Position numbers and translations under genes: made by a program. Below, in pieces: positions 16,224 to 25,040 of a DNA stretch of 49,539 nt (its first letter is position 1; each line of letters opens with the position of its first letter). A model generated the notes under the pieces. That model had not been told where the DNA came from and made no database searches. It saw only the letters and a program-made list of their open reading frames with translations. The DNA is from Burkholderiales bacterium (GTDB taxonomy: Bacteria; Pseudomonadota; Gammaproteobacteria; Burkholderiales; Burkholderiaceae_B): NCBI GenBank assembly GCA_027484315.1, contig JAIXTE010000037.1, forward strand, positions 1 through 49,539, written 5' to 3'.

Positions 16224-17930
16224 ATGGCCTCACCCCAGTTTCTGAAAACGCTCAAGCCTTTCAAGCCCCGCATCACAAGCAGCTTGAAGAACTACGACTC
16301 GCAGCGCTTCATGAAAGACTTGGGTGCAGGCATCACGGTTGGCGTGGTGGCTTTACCGCTGGCCATGGCTTTCGCGATTGCCAGTGGGCTGGAACCTCAG
16401 ACAGGCTTGTTCACCGCAATCGTGGCTGGTTTCATAATCTCTGCCTTTGGCGGATCCAGTGTTCAGATCGGCGGACCTGCAGGCGCGTTCATCGTGGTGG
16501 TGTTGGGCATTGTCAACCAGTACGGCGTTGCCAATTTAATCGCCTGCACGCTGATGGCCGGAATGCTTCTTTTTCTGATGGGACTTACGGGGCTGGGAAG
16601 CCTGATCCGTCTGATTCCGGTCAGTATTGTGATTGGCTTCACCAACGGCATCGCGGTATTGATCGCCCTGTCACAAATCAAGGACTTTTTCGGTCTGAAC
16701 ATCCCGCCGGAACATGGAAATTTTTTCGAGAAAAACTGGGCTTTGTTACACGCCATACCTCGCCTGAACTGGTCAGCATTTATTCTGGCCAGTGTCAGCC
16801 TAGCCTTTCTTTTTCTGTGGCCAAAACTTTTCTCCCTTCTTGGCAAGAGTAGCACTACAGGCAAATTTCCAAAAATGCTTCAAAGTGTCCCAGGCTCCGT
16901 GATCTTGCTGGTAATTGGCACAGCGGCCTCTTTCGGAATGGGCCTTGATGTAGAAACAATCGGGAGCAAGTTTGGTGAAATCCCCCGTAGTCTTCCGACA
17001 CTTGCCTGGCCTTCCATTGAAATAGCCAGTATCCAGACACTGGTTGGTCCCACTTTGACCATCGCATTTCTGTGCGCGGTGGAATCTCTACTTTGTGCCC
17101 GAGTCGCCGATGGAATCACTCACGAAAAACATGACCCCAATCAGGAACTGATGGCCCAGGGCCTGGCCAATATGGCCTCGCCCCTGTTCGGCGGCATGCC
17201 TGCCACAGGCACCATTGCACGCACGGTGACCAACATTCGCTCTGGGGGCAATTCGCCCGTTGCAGGCATTGTTCATTCACTCACATTGCTGCTCATCATG
17301 CTGGTGGCAGCGCCCTTGGCATTTCACATTCCTCTTGCCGTGTTGTCCGCAGTATTGATGTTTGTCGCGTATAACATGGGTGAATGGCGCGAGTTTCCAA
17401 AACTCAAGCAATACAACGCCGTGTATCGCGTCATCATGCTCGCCACCTTTTTGCTCACAGTTGTTGTGGACCTGACAGTTGCCGTGCAAGTCGGCATGGT
17501 GCTGGCTGCGGTTTTTTTTATTTACCGCGTGTCTACTCTCACGGAGTTCATTCCAATTTACTTGAAGGAAGAAGACCGCGACCATGGCATTGTGGCCTAC
17601 AAAATTTATGGCTCACTGTTTTTCGCAGTAGTGGGAAAAATTGAAAACCTGATTCTGAATACTGAAAAGTCCACCAAGGTGCTGATTCTTGACCTGCACC
17701 AGACCATTTCAATCGATACCACTGCACTGGAATGTCTTGAAGAATTAAACGCAGACCTTCAACGGGCCGGCCACACCGTATTGTTCTGCGGTCTGAATCA
17801 CCAGGCCCTTTCACTATTCAAACGCAGTGGATTTCTGGCACAACTGCTTCCGGGACAAATTCAGGCTGACTTTTCATCGGCAATGTCTCACGCACAAGAG
17901 ATTTGTGTCGAGCATCAAGCCGGGGCCTGA
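16224..17930 (+). CDS. SulP-family anion transporter with STAS domain
   Basis: 568 residues; inner-membrane transporter of the SulP family, which moves sulfate, bicarbonate or related anions. The N-terminal family signature is visible (DLGAGITVGVVALPLAMAFA, then SGLEPQTGLFTAIVAG). Many hydrophobic segments run to about residue 435, followed by a cytoplasmic STAS domain (SLFFAVVGKIENLI ... DLHQTISIDTTALECLEEL). It is 8 nt after metG and may share its transcript. The substrate cannot be read from sequence; bicarbonate is as likely as sulfate. Confidence 0.93.
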   Translation: MASPQFLKTLKPFKPRITSSLKNYDSQRFMKDLGAGITVGVVALPLAMAFAIASGLEPQTGLFTAIVAGFIISAFGGSSVQIGGPAGAFIVVVLGIVNQYGVANLIACTLMAGMLLFLMGLTGLGSLIRLIPVSIVIGFTNGIAVLIALSQIKDFFGLNIPPEHGNFFEKNWALLHAIPRLNWSAFILASVSLAFLFLWPKLFSLLGKSSTTGKFPKMLQSVPGSVILLVIGTAASFGMGLDVETIGSKFGEIPRSLPTLAWPSIEIASIQTLVGPTLTIAFLCAVESLLCARVADGITHEKHDPNQELMAQGLANMASPLFGGMPATGTIARTVTNIRSGGNSPVAGIVHSLTLLLIMLVAAPLAFHIPLAVLSAVLMFVAYNMGEWREFPKLKQYNAVYRVIMLATFLLTVVVDLTVAVQVGMVLAAVFFIYRVSTLTEFIPIYLKEEDRDHGIVAYKIYGSLFFAVVGKIENLILNTEKSTKVLILDLHQTISIDTTALECLEELNADLQRAGHTVLFCGLNHQALSLFKRSGFLAQLLPGQIQADFSSAMSHAQEICVEHQAGA

Positions 17931-17969
17931 TAAAATACAAAAACTCCTTTTAAACCATTTATTTGGCAC

Positions 17970-18158
17970 ATGACCATGCAATATGAATCTGAAGCGACAC
18001 AGTTCCTGACCCAGCTCAAAACCGAACGCCCTCACCTAGAAAATGAGCAGAAAAAAGGCCGTTCGCTGCTGTGGGACAAACAACTGGATCGCAAACTTCA
18101 GGAAGACTTCGCACAAGCCAAAGTGGCGCAGAAGCCCTACGTTTACCAGAACAAGTAA
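17970..18158 (+). CDS. DUF3460 family small protein
   Basis: 62 residues, highly charged, rich in Lys, Gln and Glu, with no membrane segment. The sequence YESEATQFLTQLKTERPHLE and the ending KPYVYQNK are typical of the DUF3460 family found in Burkholderiales, whose function is unknown. A second in-frame ATG at 17976 (MQYESEA) could be the true start. It sits 11 nt before the scpA start, in the place where these genes often precede scpA in this group. Confidence 0.85.
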   Translation: MTMQYESEATQFLTQLKTERPHLENEQKKGRSLLWDKQLDRKLQEDFAQAKVAQKPYVYQNK

Positions 18159-18170
18159 GCTGTCCGACAC

Positions 18171-19037
18171 GTGAGCAACGGATTGGACGACGTCGGTGTG
18201 CTGACACCCAAGGACAGCACCCCAAACACAGTCGACGGTGTCGCCTTGGCACGCCTGTACGGCTCACCGCTGTTCAACGTACCGAAAGATCTCTACATTC
18301 CACCAGATGCGCTGGAAGTATTTCTGGAGGCTTTTGAAGGGCCACTGGACTTGCTGCTTTACCTGATCCGAAAGCAGAACTTCAATATTCTCGACATTCC
18401 CATGGCGGAATTGACTCGCCAATACCTCACTTACATTGAGGAAATTCGAACACGAAATCTGGAACTGGCTGCCGAGTATCTGCTGATGGCTGCCATGTTG
18501 ATCGAAATCAAATCCCGCATGTTGCTCCCTGTCATTCCAAAAGATGGAGAAAACGAAGCGGAAGATCCTCGCGCTGAGCTGGCACGCCGTCTGATTGAAT
18601 ATGAACAGATGAAGCTTGCTGCCCAGGAACTGGACAAGGTGCCGCTAGTGGGCCGAGACTTCTGGATTGCCCACGCCTTTCATGACCCCAATACAGTTGA
18701 ACGTTTTCCGGATGTCAATCCTGATGAACTGCGCGACGCGTGGCAGGCTATTTTGCGACGGGCCTCGCTGGTCAAGGCCCACACCATTTCGCGGGAAGAA
18801 CTTTCAGTCCGCGAACACATGACCATGATTCTTCGCAGGCTTCAAACCCAAAAATTTGTTGAGTTTTTTGACATGTTTGATGTGGCACGCGGCGTACCTG
18901 TGGTGGTGGTCAACTTCATTGCCATGCTTGAATTGACACGTGAAGGCCTGGTGAAAGTCACCCAAGCAGAACCATTTGCGCCGATTTACGTGCGCTTGGG
19001 CTACGAGGCCACTGAAAGCGCTGCCACCGCAGCCTGA
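18171..19037 (+). CDS. scpA: Segregation and condensation protein A
   Basis: Kleisin subunit that joins SMC and ScpB in chromosome condensation. 288 residues from a GTG start. The N-terminal SMC-binding part (EVFLEAFEGPLDLLLYLIRK, then QYLTYIEEI and AAEYLLMAAMLIEIKSRMLL) is the family signature. The C-terminal winged-helix part ends at VVVNFIAMLELTREGLVKV. An acidic Asn/Asp-rich N-terminal extension of about 40 residues precedes the domain. No scpB is next to it in this window. Confidence 0.95.
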   Translation: MSNGLDDVGVLTPKDSTPNTVDGVALARLYGSPLFNVPKDLYIPPDALEVFLEAFEGPLDLLLYLIRKQNFNILDIPMAELTRQYLTYIEEIRTRNLELAAEYLLMAAMLIEIKSRMLLPVIPKDGENEAEDPRAELARRLIEYEQMKLAAQELDKVPLVGRDFWIAHAFHDPNTVERFPDVNPDELRDAWQAILRRASLVKAHTISREELSVREHMTMILRRLQTQKFVEFFDMFDVARGVPVVVVNFIAMLELTREGLVKVTQAEPFAPIYVRLGYEATESAATAA

Positions 19038-19039
19038 AA

Positions 19040-19053
19040 AAGGCGCACGCCTT
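19040..19053 (+). terminator. Possible terminator hairpin after scpA
   Basis: AAGGCG-CA-CGCCTT is a perfect short inverted repeat 3 nt after the scpA stop, followed only by CTTGGTT. It is a weak intrinsic terminator at best, and the same GGCGCA core begins the adjoining tandem repeats. Confidence 0.4.
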
Positions 19054-19063
19054 CTTGGTTTGC

Positions 19064-19125
19064 GCAGGCGCACTTAACTTCTTCGTTTGCAAGGCGCACT
19101 TAACTTCTTCGTTTGCAAGGCGCAT
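19064..19125. repeat. 26 bp tandem repeats downstream of scpA
   Basis: Two almost identical units of AAGGCGCACTTAACTTCTTC plus GTTTGC (19065-19090, with CAGG in place of AAGG at the start, and 19091-19116) are followed by a partial copy (AAGGCGCATGCC). A degenerate copy precedes them at 19041-19062. The unit is not a multiple of three. The remainder of 19130-19510 shows no credible gene; short open frames there lack family features. Confidence 0.8.
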
Positions 19126-19510
19126 GCCCTCTTCCGCCGAAAGCCTGTCTTTCCCTTTTTTGAATGTCACACTGACTCACTGGATTCGGCAAAAAACATG
19201 GCCGAACCCAGTGTCGGCTAATCGCCGAACGTTGCGTGTGAAGTTCAAAACGGGCAGGCTTTCTCGAATGGCGGTACGAGGGCATTGCTGCCTTTGCAAA
19301 CTTGAAGAACTGCGCCTGTGCGTTGCGGCTTGCGGCTTGCGGCCATCAATGAATCACCAGCATTTTCTCCGGCGCAAGTTCACAGCCAGGAGAGGGGTTC
19401 GTTGTCACCAGTGACTAATGGGCAGAAGTTCGCTGGCTTGCGAGGTGTTCGTTTGCTGCATCATCTTGCCGATTCAGGGCAAGGCTTCCCGGCTGATTCG
19501 CAGCGAGGGG

Positions 19511-19559
19511 CGATTCCGTCAGGAATCGATGCGAAGACGCTTCAAGCGTTTCGCATTCC
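19511..19559. repeat. Overlapping hairpins in the scpA-dnaJ gap
   Basis: CGATTCC-GTCA-GGAATCG (19511-19528) is a perfect 7 bp stem. It competes with a longer bulged stem at 19522-19559, where GGAAT, GCGAA and ACGCT on the left pair with AGCGT, TTCGC and ATTCC on the right. The core AAGACGCTT...AGCGTTT is shared with the hairpin at 18-42. Confidence 0.55.
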
Positions 19560-19606
19560 CCAAGCCAGAATCAAGAAGTCGGGAAATCAGCCTTGTCCAA
19601 GGCAGG

Positions 19607-19783
19607 ATGAGCAGCAAACGAACACCGAATAAGGCCTGCTCAACGAAAGCCATGAGCAGCAACGAATACCGAACAAGGCCTGCACTACGAAAGCCATGAG
19701 CAGCAACGAACGCCGAACAAGGTCCGCACTACGAAAGCCATGAGCAGCAACGAACGCCGAACAAGGCCTGCACTACGAAAGCC
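19607..19783. repeat. Four 44-45 bp tandem repeats ending at the dnaJ stop codon
   Basis: Copies lie at 19607-19651 (45 bp), 19652-19695, 19696-19739 and 19740-19783 (44 bp each). Each begins ATGAGCAGCAACGAA and ends CACTACGAAAGCC. Copies 3 and 4 differ at one or two bases. The array stops exactly one base before the dnaJ stop codon (19784-19786 on the minus strand), so it forms the start of the dnaJ 3' untranslated region. A 44 bp period does not keep a reading frame. Confidence 0.93.
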
Positions 19784-20914
19784 TCAGCCGAAGAAGTCCT
19801 TGACCTTGTCCATCCAACCTTTCGCTCGTGGCGAATGCTTGTCACCATCAGCTGTACAGGACTGCTCGAACTCCTTGAGCAATTCTTTCTGACGTTCAGA
19901 CAACCGAACCGGCGTTTCCACCACGATGTGGCAAAACAGATCACCGGGATAGGAAGACCGAACCCCTTTGATGCCCTTGCCACGCAAACGGAATGTTTTA
20001 CCGGTTTGCGTGCCCTCTGGAATATCAAACGAGGCCTTTCCACCCAAGGTTGGCACTTCAATCGCGCCACCCAAGGCCGCAGCCGCGAAGGACACGGGCA
20101 TCTCGCAGTGCAGGTCATCGCCATCGCGCTGGAATACCGCGTGTTCCTTCAAGTGTACCTCAACATACAAGTCACCTGCGGGGCCACCGTTTACACCGGG
20201 CTCACCCTTGCCGCTCAGGCGAATGCGCATGCCATCATCAATGCCGGCAGGCACTTTCACTTCAAGGGTTTTATTCGTTTTCTTGCGACCCAGGCCTTCA
20301 CAATCGTGGCAAGGGTGCGGAATCATTTTGCCGGTGCCATGGCACTTCGGGCAAGTTTGCTGAACACTGAAAAACCCTTGGGTCATGCGCACAGCGCCAG
20401 ACCCGCCACAGGTCGAACAGGTTTCAGGCTTGGTACCGGGTTTGGCTCCACTGCCAGAACAGGTTCCACAGTTGTCCCACACGGGCACACGGATCTGGGT
20501 ATCAAACCCTTTCGCAGCCTGCTCCAGGGTAATTTCCATGTTGTACTTCAGGTCTGAACCACGGTACATGGCAGACTGGCGTGAACCACCGCCACCACCG
20601 GCACGTCCTCCGAAAATATCTCCGAAAATATCGCCAAATGCATCAGAGAAATCGGAGAAACCACCCGCACCACCGCCACCCATATTGGGGTCAACACCCG
20701 CATGGCCGTGCCTGTCATAAGCAGCCCGCTTTTTGGCGTCGCTCAGCATTTCGTAAGCTTCTTTGGCTTCCTTGAACTTGGCCTCGGCATCAGCACTGTC
20801 CGGGTTTCGGTCAGGGTGATACTTCATGGCCATTTTTCGATAGGCCTTTTTCAGCTCATCATCTGTGGCATTTTTTTGTACACCCAAAATGTCGTAGAAG
20901 TCCCGTTTTGCCAT
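19784..20914 (-). CDS. dnaJ: Chaperone protein DnaJ
   Basis: Type I J-protein that delivers substrates to DnaK and triggers its ATPase. 376 residues. The J domain with HPD lies at residues 33-35 ([10 protein letters not shown]), followed by a Gly/Phe-rich linker with [16 protein letters not shown]. Four zinc-finger repeats follow ([24 protein letters not shown] and CHDCEGLG), then the substrate-binding C-terminal domains. It is the last gene of the hrcA-hemH-grpE-dnaK-dnaJ series. 147 bp separates it from dnaK, and no sigma-32 promoter is seen there, so read-through from dnaK is likely. Confidence 0.98.
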   Translation of the reverse strand: MAKRDFYDILGVQKNATDDELKKAYRKMAMKYHPDRNPDSADAEAKFKEAKEAYEMLSDAKKRAAYDRHGHAGVDPNMGGGGAGGFSDFSDAFGDIFGDIFGGRAGGGGGSRQSAMYRGSDLKYNMEITLEQAAKGFDTQIRVPVWDNCGTCSGSGAKPGTKPETCSTCGGSGAVRMTQGFFSVQQTCPKCHGTGKMIPHPCHDCEGLGRKKTNKTLEVKVPAGIDDGMRIRLSGKGEPGVNGGPAGDLYVEVHLKEHAVFQRDGDDLHCEMPVSFAAAALGGAIEVPTLGGKASFDIPEGTQTGKTFRLRGKGIKGVRSSYPGDLFCHIVVETPVRLSERQKELLKEFEQSCTADGDKHSPRAKGWMDKVKDFFG

Positions 20915-21030
20915 GTCAGTCTCATTTCATGCAGCTTGCGCAGTTTGCGAAACACCGCTTTTATTCGTACAAAAAGGGCTTCACTGAGAAACCGCAAGAA
21001 TGCAGCCAGCCAGTGTGCCCTTGGTTTCAG

Positions 21031-21053
21031 GCGGCGCCTTTAATGAGCGCCGC
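21031..21053. terminator. GC-rich hairpin between dnaK and dnaJ, possible attenuator
   Basis: GCGGCGC (21031-21037) and GCGCCGC (21047-21053) pair around a 9 nt loop, with no T-run on the minus strand. It lies 8 nt past the dnaK stop and may limit read-through into dnaJ or protect the dnaK transcript end. Confidence 0.45.
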
Positions 21054-21061
21054 TGCCCACT

Positions 21062-23017
21062 TTACTTGTCTTTGACTTCCTTGAAATCAGCATCAACGAC
21101 ATCGTCTGCATCGTCTTTCTTGGAAGAAGACTGTGGCTGCTCGGCACCACCTGGGTTTGCACCCGCAGCAGCACCTTCCGCAGCTTGCTGCGCCTGCATG
21201 TCAGCATACATTTTCTCGCCCAACTTCTGGGCAGATTCCGCCAACTCCTTGGTGCGGGCATCAATGGCTTCCTTGTCCTCGCCTTTGGCTGCTTCTTCCA
21301 AAGCCTTGCATGCGGCTTCGATTTTTTCCTTTTCACCGGCTTCCAGCTTGTCGCCGTATTCGCCAAGCGATTTGCGGGTGCTGTGCACCAGCGCATCGGC
21401 CTGGTTTTTGGCTTCGGCCAGTTCACGGCGCTTGGCATCGTCAGCCGCATTGGCTTCGGCGTCTTTCACCATTTTCTGGATTTCATCTTCCGACAAGCCC
21501 GAGTTGGCCTTGATGACGATCTTGTTCTCTTTGCCGGTACCCTTGTCTTTCGCAGACACATGCAAAATGCCGTTCGCGTCAATGTCGAAGGTCACTTCAA
21601 TTTGCGGTACGCCACGTGGTGCAGGTGGAATGCCTTCCAGGTTGAATTCACCCAAACTCTTGTTGTCGTTGGCCATTTGACGCTCGCCCTGGAACACCTT
21701 GATGGTCACGGCAGGCTGGTTGTCATCGGCAGTCGAAAACACCTGACTGAACTTGGTTGGAATGGTGGTGTTCTTCTCGATCATCTTGGTCATCACACCG
21801 CCCATGGTTTCAATACCCAGGGACAATGGAGACACGTCAAGCAACAACACATCTTTGCGGTCACCACTCAATACGGAGCCCTGAATAGCCGCACCTGCAG
21901 CCACGGCTTCATCGGGGTTCACGTCTTTGCGGGGCTCTTTGCCGAAGAAGTTCTTGACTGCTTCCTGAACCTTGGGCATGCGGGTCATACCGCCTACCAA
22001 AATAATGTCATCGATTTGCGATGCGGACAAACCGGCATCTTTCAACGCCATCTTCATGGGTTCAACGGTACGGCTGATCAGGTCTTCCACCAGGGCTTCC
22101 AGCTTGGAACGGCTCAATTTCGTGGTCAAGTGCATTGGCGCGCCATTGGCCATCGCAATGTAGGGCTCGTTGATCTCGGTTTGCTGTGAAGACGACAATT
22201 CGATCTTCGCGCGTTCGGCTGCAGCCTTGATGCGCTGCAAAGCGATCGGGTCTTTGGACAAATCAACGCCATTGTTCTTTTTGAACTCGTCGATGATGTG
22301 GTCGATGATGCGTTGGTCGAAGTCTTCACCGCCAAGGAATGTGTCACCGTTGGTGGACAGCACTTCAAACTGCTTCTCGCCGTCAATGTCAGCAATTTCA
22401 ATGATGGACACGTCGAATGTACCGCCGCCCAGGTCATACACCGCAATTTTGCGATCGCCTTTTTCAGCTTTGTCCATGCCGAAGGCCAATGCGGCAGCAG
22501 TGGGTTCGTTAATGATGCGCTTGACATCCAGACCTGCAATGCGGCCCGCATCCTTGGTGGCTTGGCGTTGGCTGTCGTTAAAGTAAGCAGGCACGGTAAT
22601 CACAGCCTCTGTCACTTCTTCGCCGAGGTAGTCTTCCGCAGTTTTTTTCATTTTGCGCAACACTTCGGCTGACACCTGCGGGGGAGCCAGTTTCTGATCA
22701 CGTACGCTGACCCATGCATCGCCGTTGTCGGCTTTCATGATGGAGAAAGGCATCATGTCAATGTCTTTCTGAACCTCAGCATCGCCAAACTTGCGGCCAA
22801 TCAGGCGCTTGACTGCGTATAGCGTGTTCTTCGGATTAGTCACAGCCTGGCGCTTGGCGGGCGCACCCACCAGAATTTCGCCATCTTCCATGTAAGCAAT
22901 AATGGAAGGGGTTGTACGCGCACCTTCCGAGTTCTCGATGACTTTGTAGCCACCACCTTCAAATACGGCCACGCAAGAGTTGGTTGTACCCAAGTCAATG
23001 CCAATAATCTTTCCCAT
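21062..23017 (-). CDS. dnaK: Chaperone protein DnaK (Hsp70)
   Basis: ATP-dependent chaperone working with DnaJ and GrpE in the cytoplasm. 651 residues from the ATG at 23017 ([20 protein letters not shown]), chosen because GGAG lies 7-10 nt upstream; the frame is open to 23044. The phosphate-binding loops ([10 protein letters not shown] and [14 protein letters not shown]), the linker [14 protein letters not shown] and the C-terminal lid with the EEVKDK-like end (ADFKEVKDK) are all present. It is preceded by a consensus heat-shock promoter. Confidence 0.99.
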   Translation of the reverse strand: MGKIIGIDLGTTNSCVAVFEGGGYKVIENSEGARTTPSIIAYMEDGEILVGAPAKRQAVTNPKNTLYAVKRLIGRKFGDAEVQKDIDMMPFSIMKADNGDAWVSVRDQKLAPPQVSAEVLRKMKKTAEDYLGEEVTEAVITVPAYFNDSQRQATKDAGRIAGLDVKRIINEPTAAALAFGMDKAEKGDRKIAVYDLGGGTFDVSIIEIADIDGEKQFEVLSTNGDTFLGGEDFDQRIIDHIIDEFKKNNGVDLSKDPIALQRIKAAAERAKIELSSSQQTEINEPYIAMANGAPMHLTTKLSRSKLEALVEDLISRTVEPMKMALKDAGLSASQIDDIILVGGMTRMPKVQEAVKNFFGKEPRKDVNPDEAVAAGAAIQGSVLSGDRKDVLLLDVSPLSLGIETMGGVMTKMIEKNTTIPTKFSQVFSTADDNQPAVTIKVFQGERQMANDNKSLGEFNLEGIPPAPRGVPQIEVTFDIDANGILHVSAKDKGTGKENKIVIKANSGLSEDEIQKMVKDAEANAADDAKRRELAEAKNQADALVHSTRKSLGEYGDKLEAGEKEKIEAACKALEEAAKGEDKEAIDARTKELAESAQKLGEKMYADMQAQQAAEGAAAGANPGGAEQPQSSSKKDDADDVVDADFKEVKDK

Positions 23018-23063
23018 GAATTTCTCCGTAATTTCTGAATTCAAATGTATGTTGTTAGACCGG

Positions 23064-23091
23064 ATATGGGGCTAAACCCCTCCAGTTCAAG
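23064..23091 (-). promoter_or_regulatory. Consensus sigma-32 promoter for dnaK
   Basis: On the minus strand, CTTGAA (23091-23086) is followed after 14 bp by CCCCATAT (23071-23064), which matches the sigma-32 consensus CTTGAA-N13/14-CCCCATnT in full. It lies about 47 nt upstream of the dnaK ATG. Confidence 0.9.
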
Positions 23092-23118
23092 GGGTTATTC
23101 AACCCCAGGTTTCATTTT

Positions 23119-23721
23119 TTATTGGGCTACAGACACCAAGGCCGGGCGCAACACCCTGTCATTGATCAAGTAACCCTTTTGCAGCACCGACACCACGTGG
23201 TTTGGCGCTACAGCAGGCTCGACCGAACTGCCGGGCACCATGGCCACTGCCTGATGCTGGTTCGGGTTGAATTTTTCGCCAACCGGGTTCAATACCACCA
23301 CTTTTCCGCGTTCAAATGCCGCTTCAAGCTGACGCAGGGTGGCGGACACACCATCTTTCAATGCTTCAGGGGTCTGATTTTCAACGGAGAGCGCCATTTC
23401 CAGGCTGTCGCGCACAGGTACCAGTGATTCAGCAAATGACTCAATGGCGTATTTGTGGGCCTTGGCCACGTCTTCCTGCGTGCGGCGACGAAGGTTTTCC
23501 ATGTCAGCGGCCAGTCGCAAGTACACTTCCTTTGACTTCTCAACTTCAAGGTAGGCATTTTCCAGCGCTGCCCGCAATACGGAGACCTCGTCCTGAGGCG
23601 CTTCGGGCTGCTGCGCAGCCTGCTCAGGCTGATCCGGGGTCGGCGTACCTTGCTGCTGACCTTCTGGGGCCTGTGCAGACTGTTGCTCGTCTGTGTTCGG
23701 CTTTCCAGTGGGTTCTGACAT
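23119..23721 (-). CDS. grpE: Nucleotide exchange factor GrpE
   Basis: Releases ADP from DnaK. 200 residues from the ATG at 23721 ([15 protein letters not shown]), which has GGAGG 9 nt upstream; the open frame runs on to 23763. A Gln/Pro/Ala-rich disordered N-terminus is followed by the long helix ([20 protein letters not shown], then [17 protein letters not shown]) and the C-terminal beta domain with [17 protein letters not shown] and [19 protein letters not shown], a clear GrpE signature. Confidence 0.97.
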   Translation of the reverse strand: MSEPTGKPNTDEQQSAQAPEGQQQGTPTPDQPEQAAQQPEAPQDEVSVLRAALENAYLEVEKSKEVYLRLAADMENLRRRTQEDVAKAHKYAIESFAESLVPVRDSLEMALSVENQTPEALKDGVSATLRQLEAAFERGKVVVLNPVGEKFNPNQHQAVAMVPGSSVEPAVAPNHVVSVLQKGYLINDRVLRPALVSVAQ

Positions 23722-23790
23722 GTCTTTTCCTCCAAGTGAATTCAATGGAAGCAATCGATTCACGCATCAATCGCTCCTGCTCTGGACGGC

Positions 23791-23827
23791 AATTGGGGGC
23801 TTGAACATGAATTTCAAGCCCCCAATT
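23791..23827. promoter_or_regulatory. Perfect 15+15 bp palindrome containing a two-way sigma-32 promoter
   Basis: AATTGGGGGCTTGAA (23791-23805), a 7 bp centre, and TTCAAGCCCCCAATT (23813-23827) are exact inverted arms. Each strand therefore reads CTTGAA-N13-CCCCCAAT, one base from the sigma-32 consensus. The minus-strand copy is well placed to drive grpE (ATG at 23721). The plus-strand copy would point into the 3' end of hemH. The same arms could form a hairpin at the end of the hemH transcript. Confidence 0.85.
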
Positions 23828-23868
23828 CGATTGATTTGCTCTCATTTGCCGAAAAATACCCTGAATCG

Positions 23869-24975
23869 CTATTGCGCACCCATCTCTAGGGCCAGTTTCC
23901 GGCTCTCGGCCAATTCAAGTGCCATGGACTCTTCGTAACCCATATCAACCGGCCAGCCCTGCATGTGCTGGGCTGTAATTTCTGACAGCATGGCGGCAGA
24001 AAGGTCGCTGTCGTTCAGGCAAGGAATGTAATGGAATTCGCCACCACCTGCATGCTGAAAGTCTTCTCGGCCTTCCTGGTTGATCTCCTCCAGGGTTTCA
24101 AGGCAATCTGCCATGAAACCGGGGCACATCACATCAATCCGCTTGGTACCCGCCTTGCCCAGGGCCTCCAGGGTTTTGTCTGTGTAGGGTTCAAGCCACT
24201 TGGCTTTGCCAAAACGGCTCTGGAATGTCACACGGTAATCGCCTTTTTGCAAACCCAATTCCTCGACTAGCAGACGCGCCGTTTTGTAGCATTCGCAATG
24301 GTAAGGGTCTCCTTTGAGCAAAGTCATCTCAGGCACGCCGTGGAAGCTGAACAACAGCACATCACCACCTTCAAAATTCGGCCTGCCGTTGATCTGCCAG
24401 TGCTTGCGGACACTTTCGGCCAAAGCGTGAATGTAGGCCGGGTGATCGTGATAGTGCTTGACCAGGCGCAACTCCGGAATATTACGCACGGGTTTGGCCC
24501 AGTCGAACACAGCGTCAAACACAGAGGCTGTTGTGGCAGCAGCATATTGAGGATAAAGCGGAAAAACCAGGACTCGGTCATAGCCGTCTTTGCGAAGCTG
24601 ATCCATACGGCTGGCCACAGACGGGTTGCCATAGCGCATCGCCAGCTCAACCCGAACATCCCAGCGACGTGCCTTGAAGGCCTCACTCAATACCCGCACT
24701 TGCCGCTTGCCAATCGCCATCAGGGGCGAACCTTCATCAGTCCACACCGTGGCATATTTGGCAGCAGATTTTTTGGGGCGAATTTGCAGAATGATGCCGT
24801 TCAAAATGATCCACCAGATCAATTTTGGAATTTCAACCACCCGTGGGTCCGAAAGAAACTCTTTCAGGTAACGACGCAAGGAAGGTGTGTCTGCATTGTC
24901 CGGCGTACCCAGATTGACAAGCAGTACAGCTGTTTTTTGGGGTGTGCCGTGGCGAAAAGGGGCTTCGGTGCGCAT
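23869..24975 (-). CDS. hemH: Ferrochelatase
   Basis: Inserts Fe2+ into protoporphyrin IX, the last step of protoheme synthesis. 368 residues. The start KTAVLLVNLGTPDNADTPSL, the catalytic-site block LLFSFHGVPEMTLLKGDPYH with its His, and the metal-site region VMCPGFMADCLETLEEI with the conserved Glu are family signatures. It lies between hrcA and grpE on the same strand, an arrangement seen in other Burkholderiales; 65 bp separate it from hrcA. Confidence 0.97.
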   Translation of the reverse strand: MRTEAPFRHGTPQKTAVLLVNLGTPDNADTPSLRRYLKEFLSDPRVVEIPKLIWWIILNGIILQIRPKKSAAKYATVWTDEGSPLMAIGKRQVRVLSEAFKARRWDVRVELAMRYGNPSVASRMDQLRKDGYDRVLVFPLYPQYAAATTASVFDAVFDWAKPVRNIPELRLVKHYHDHPAYIHALAESVRKHWQINGRPNFEGGDVLLFSFHGVPEMTLLKGDPYHCECYKTARLLVEELGLQKGDYRVTFQSRFGKAKWLEPYTDKTLEALGKAGTKRIDVMCPGFMADCLETLEEINQEGREDFQHAGGGEFHYIPCLNDSDLSAAMLSEITAQHMQGWPVDMGYEESMALELAESRKLALEMGAQ

Positions 24976-25040
24976 GGATACTGCCTAGTGAAAAACAAGT
25001 CTTGAAGTATACCGAAAGCGAACCGAGGTGAAACGGAACC

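Noticed and set aside
19055-19699. Several plus-strand open frames of about 90-120 codons
   Set aside because: They cross repeats whose period is not a multiple of three, lack good starts, and show no domain features.
19835-20557. Plus-strand open frame of 240 codons antisense to dnaJ
   Set aside because: Shadow of dnaJ; no independent start signals.
21185-22189. Long plus-strand open frame of 334 codons antisense to dnaK
   Set aside because: Shadow of the dnaK codon pattern; composition (many His, Phe and Gln) is typical of antisense reading.
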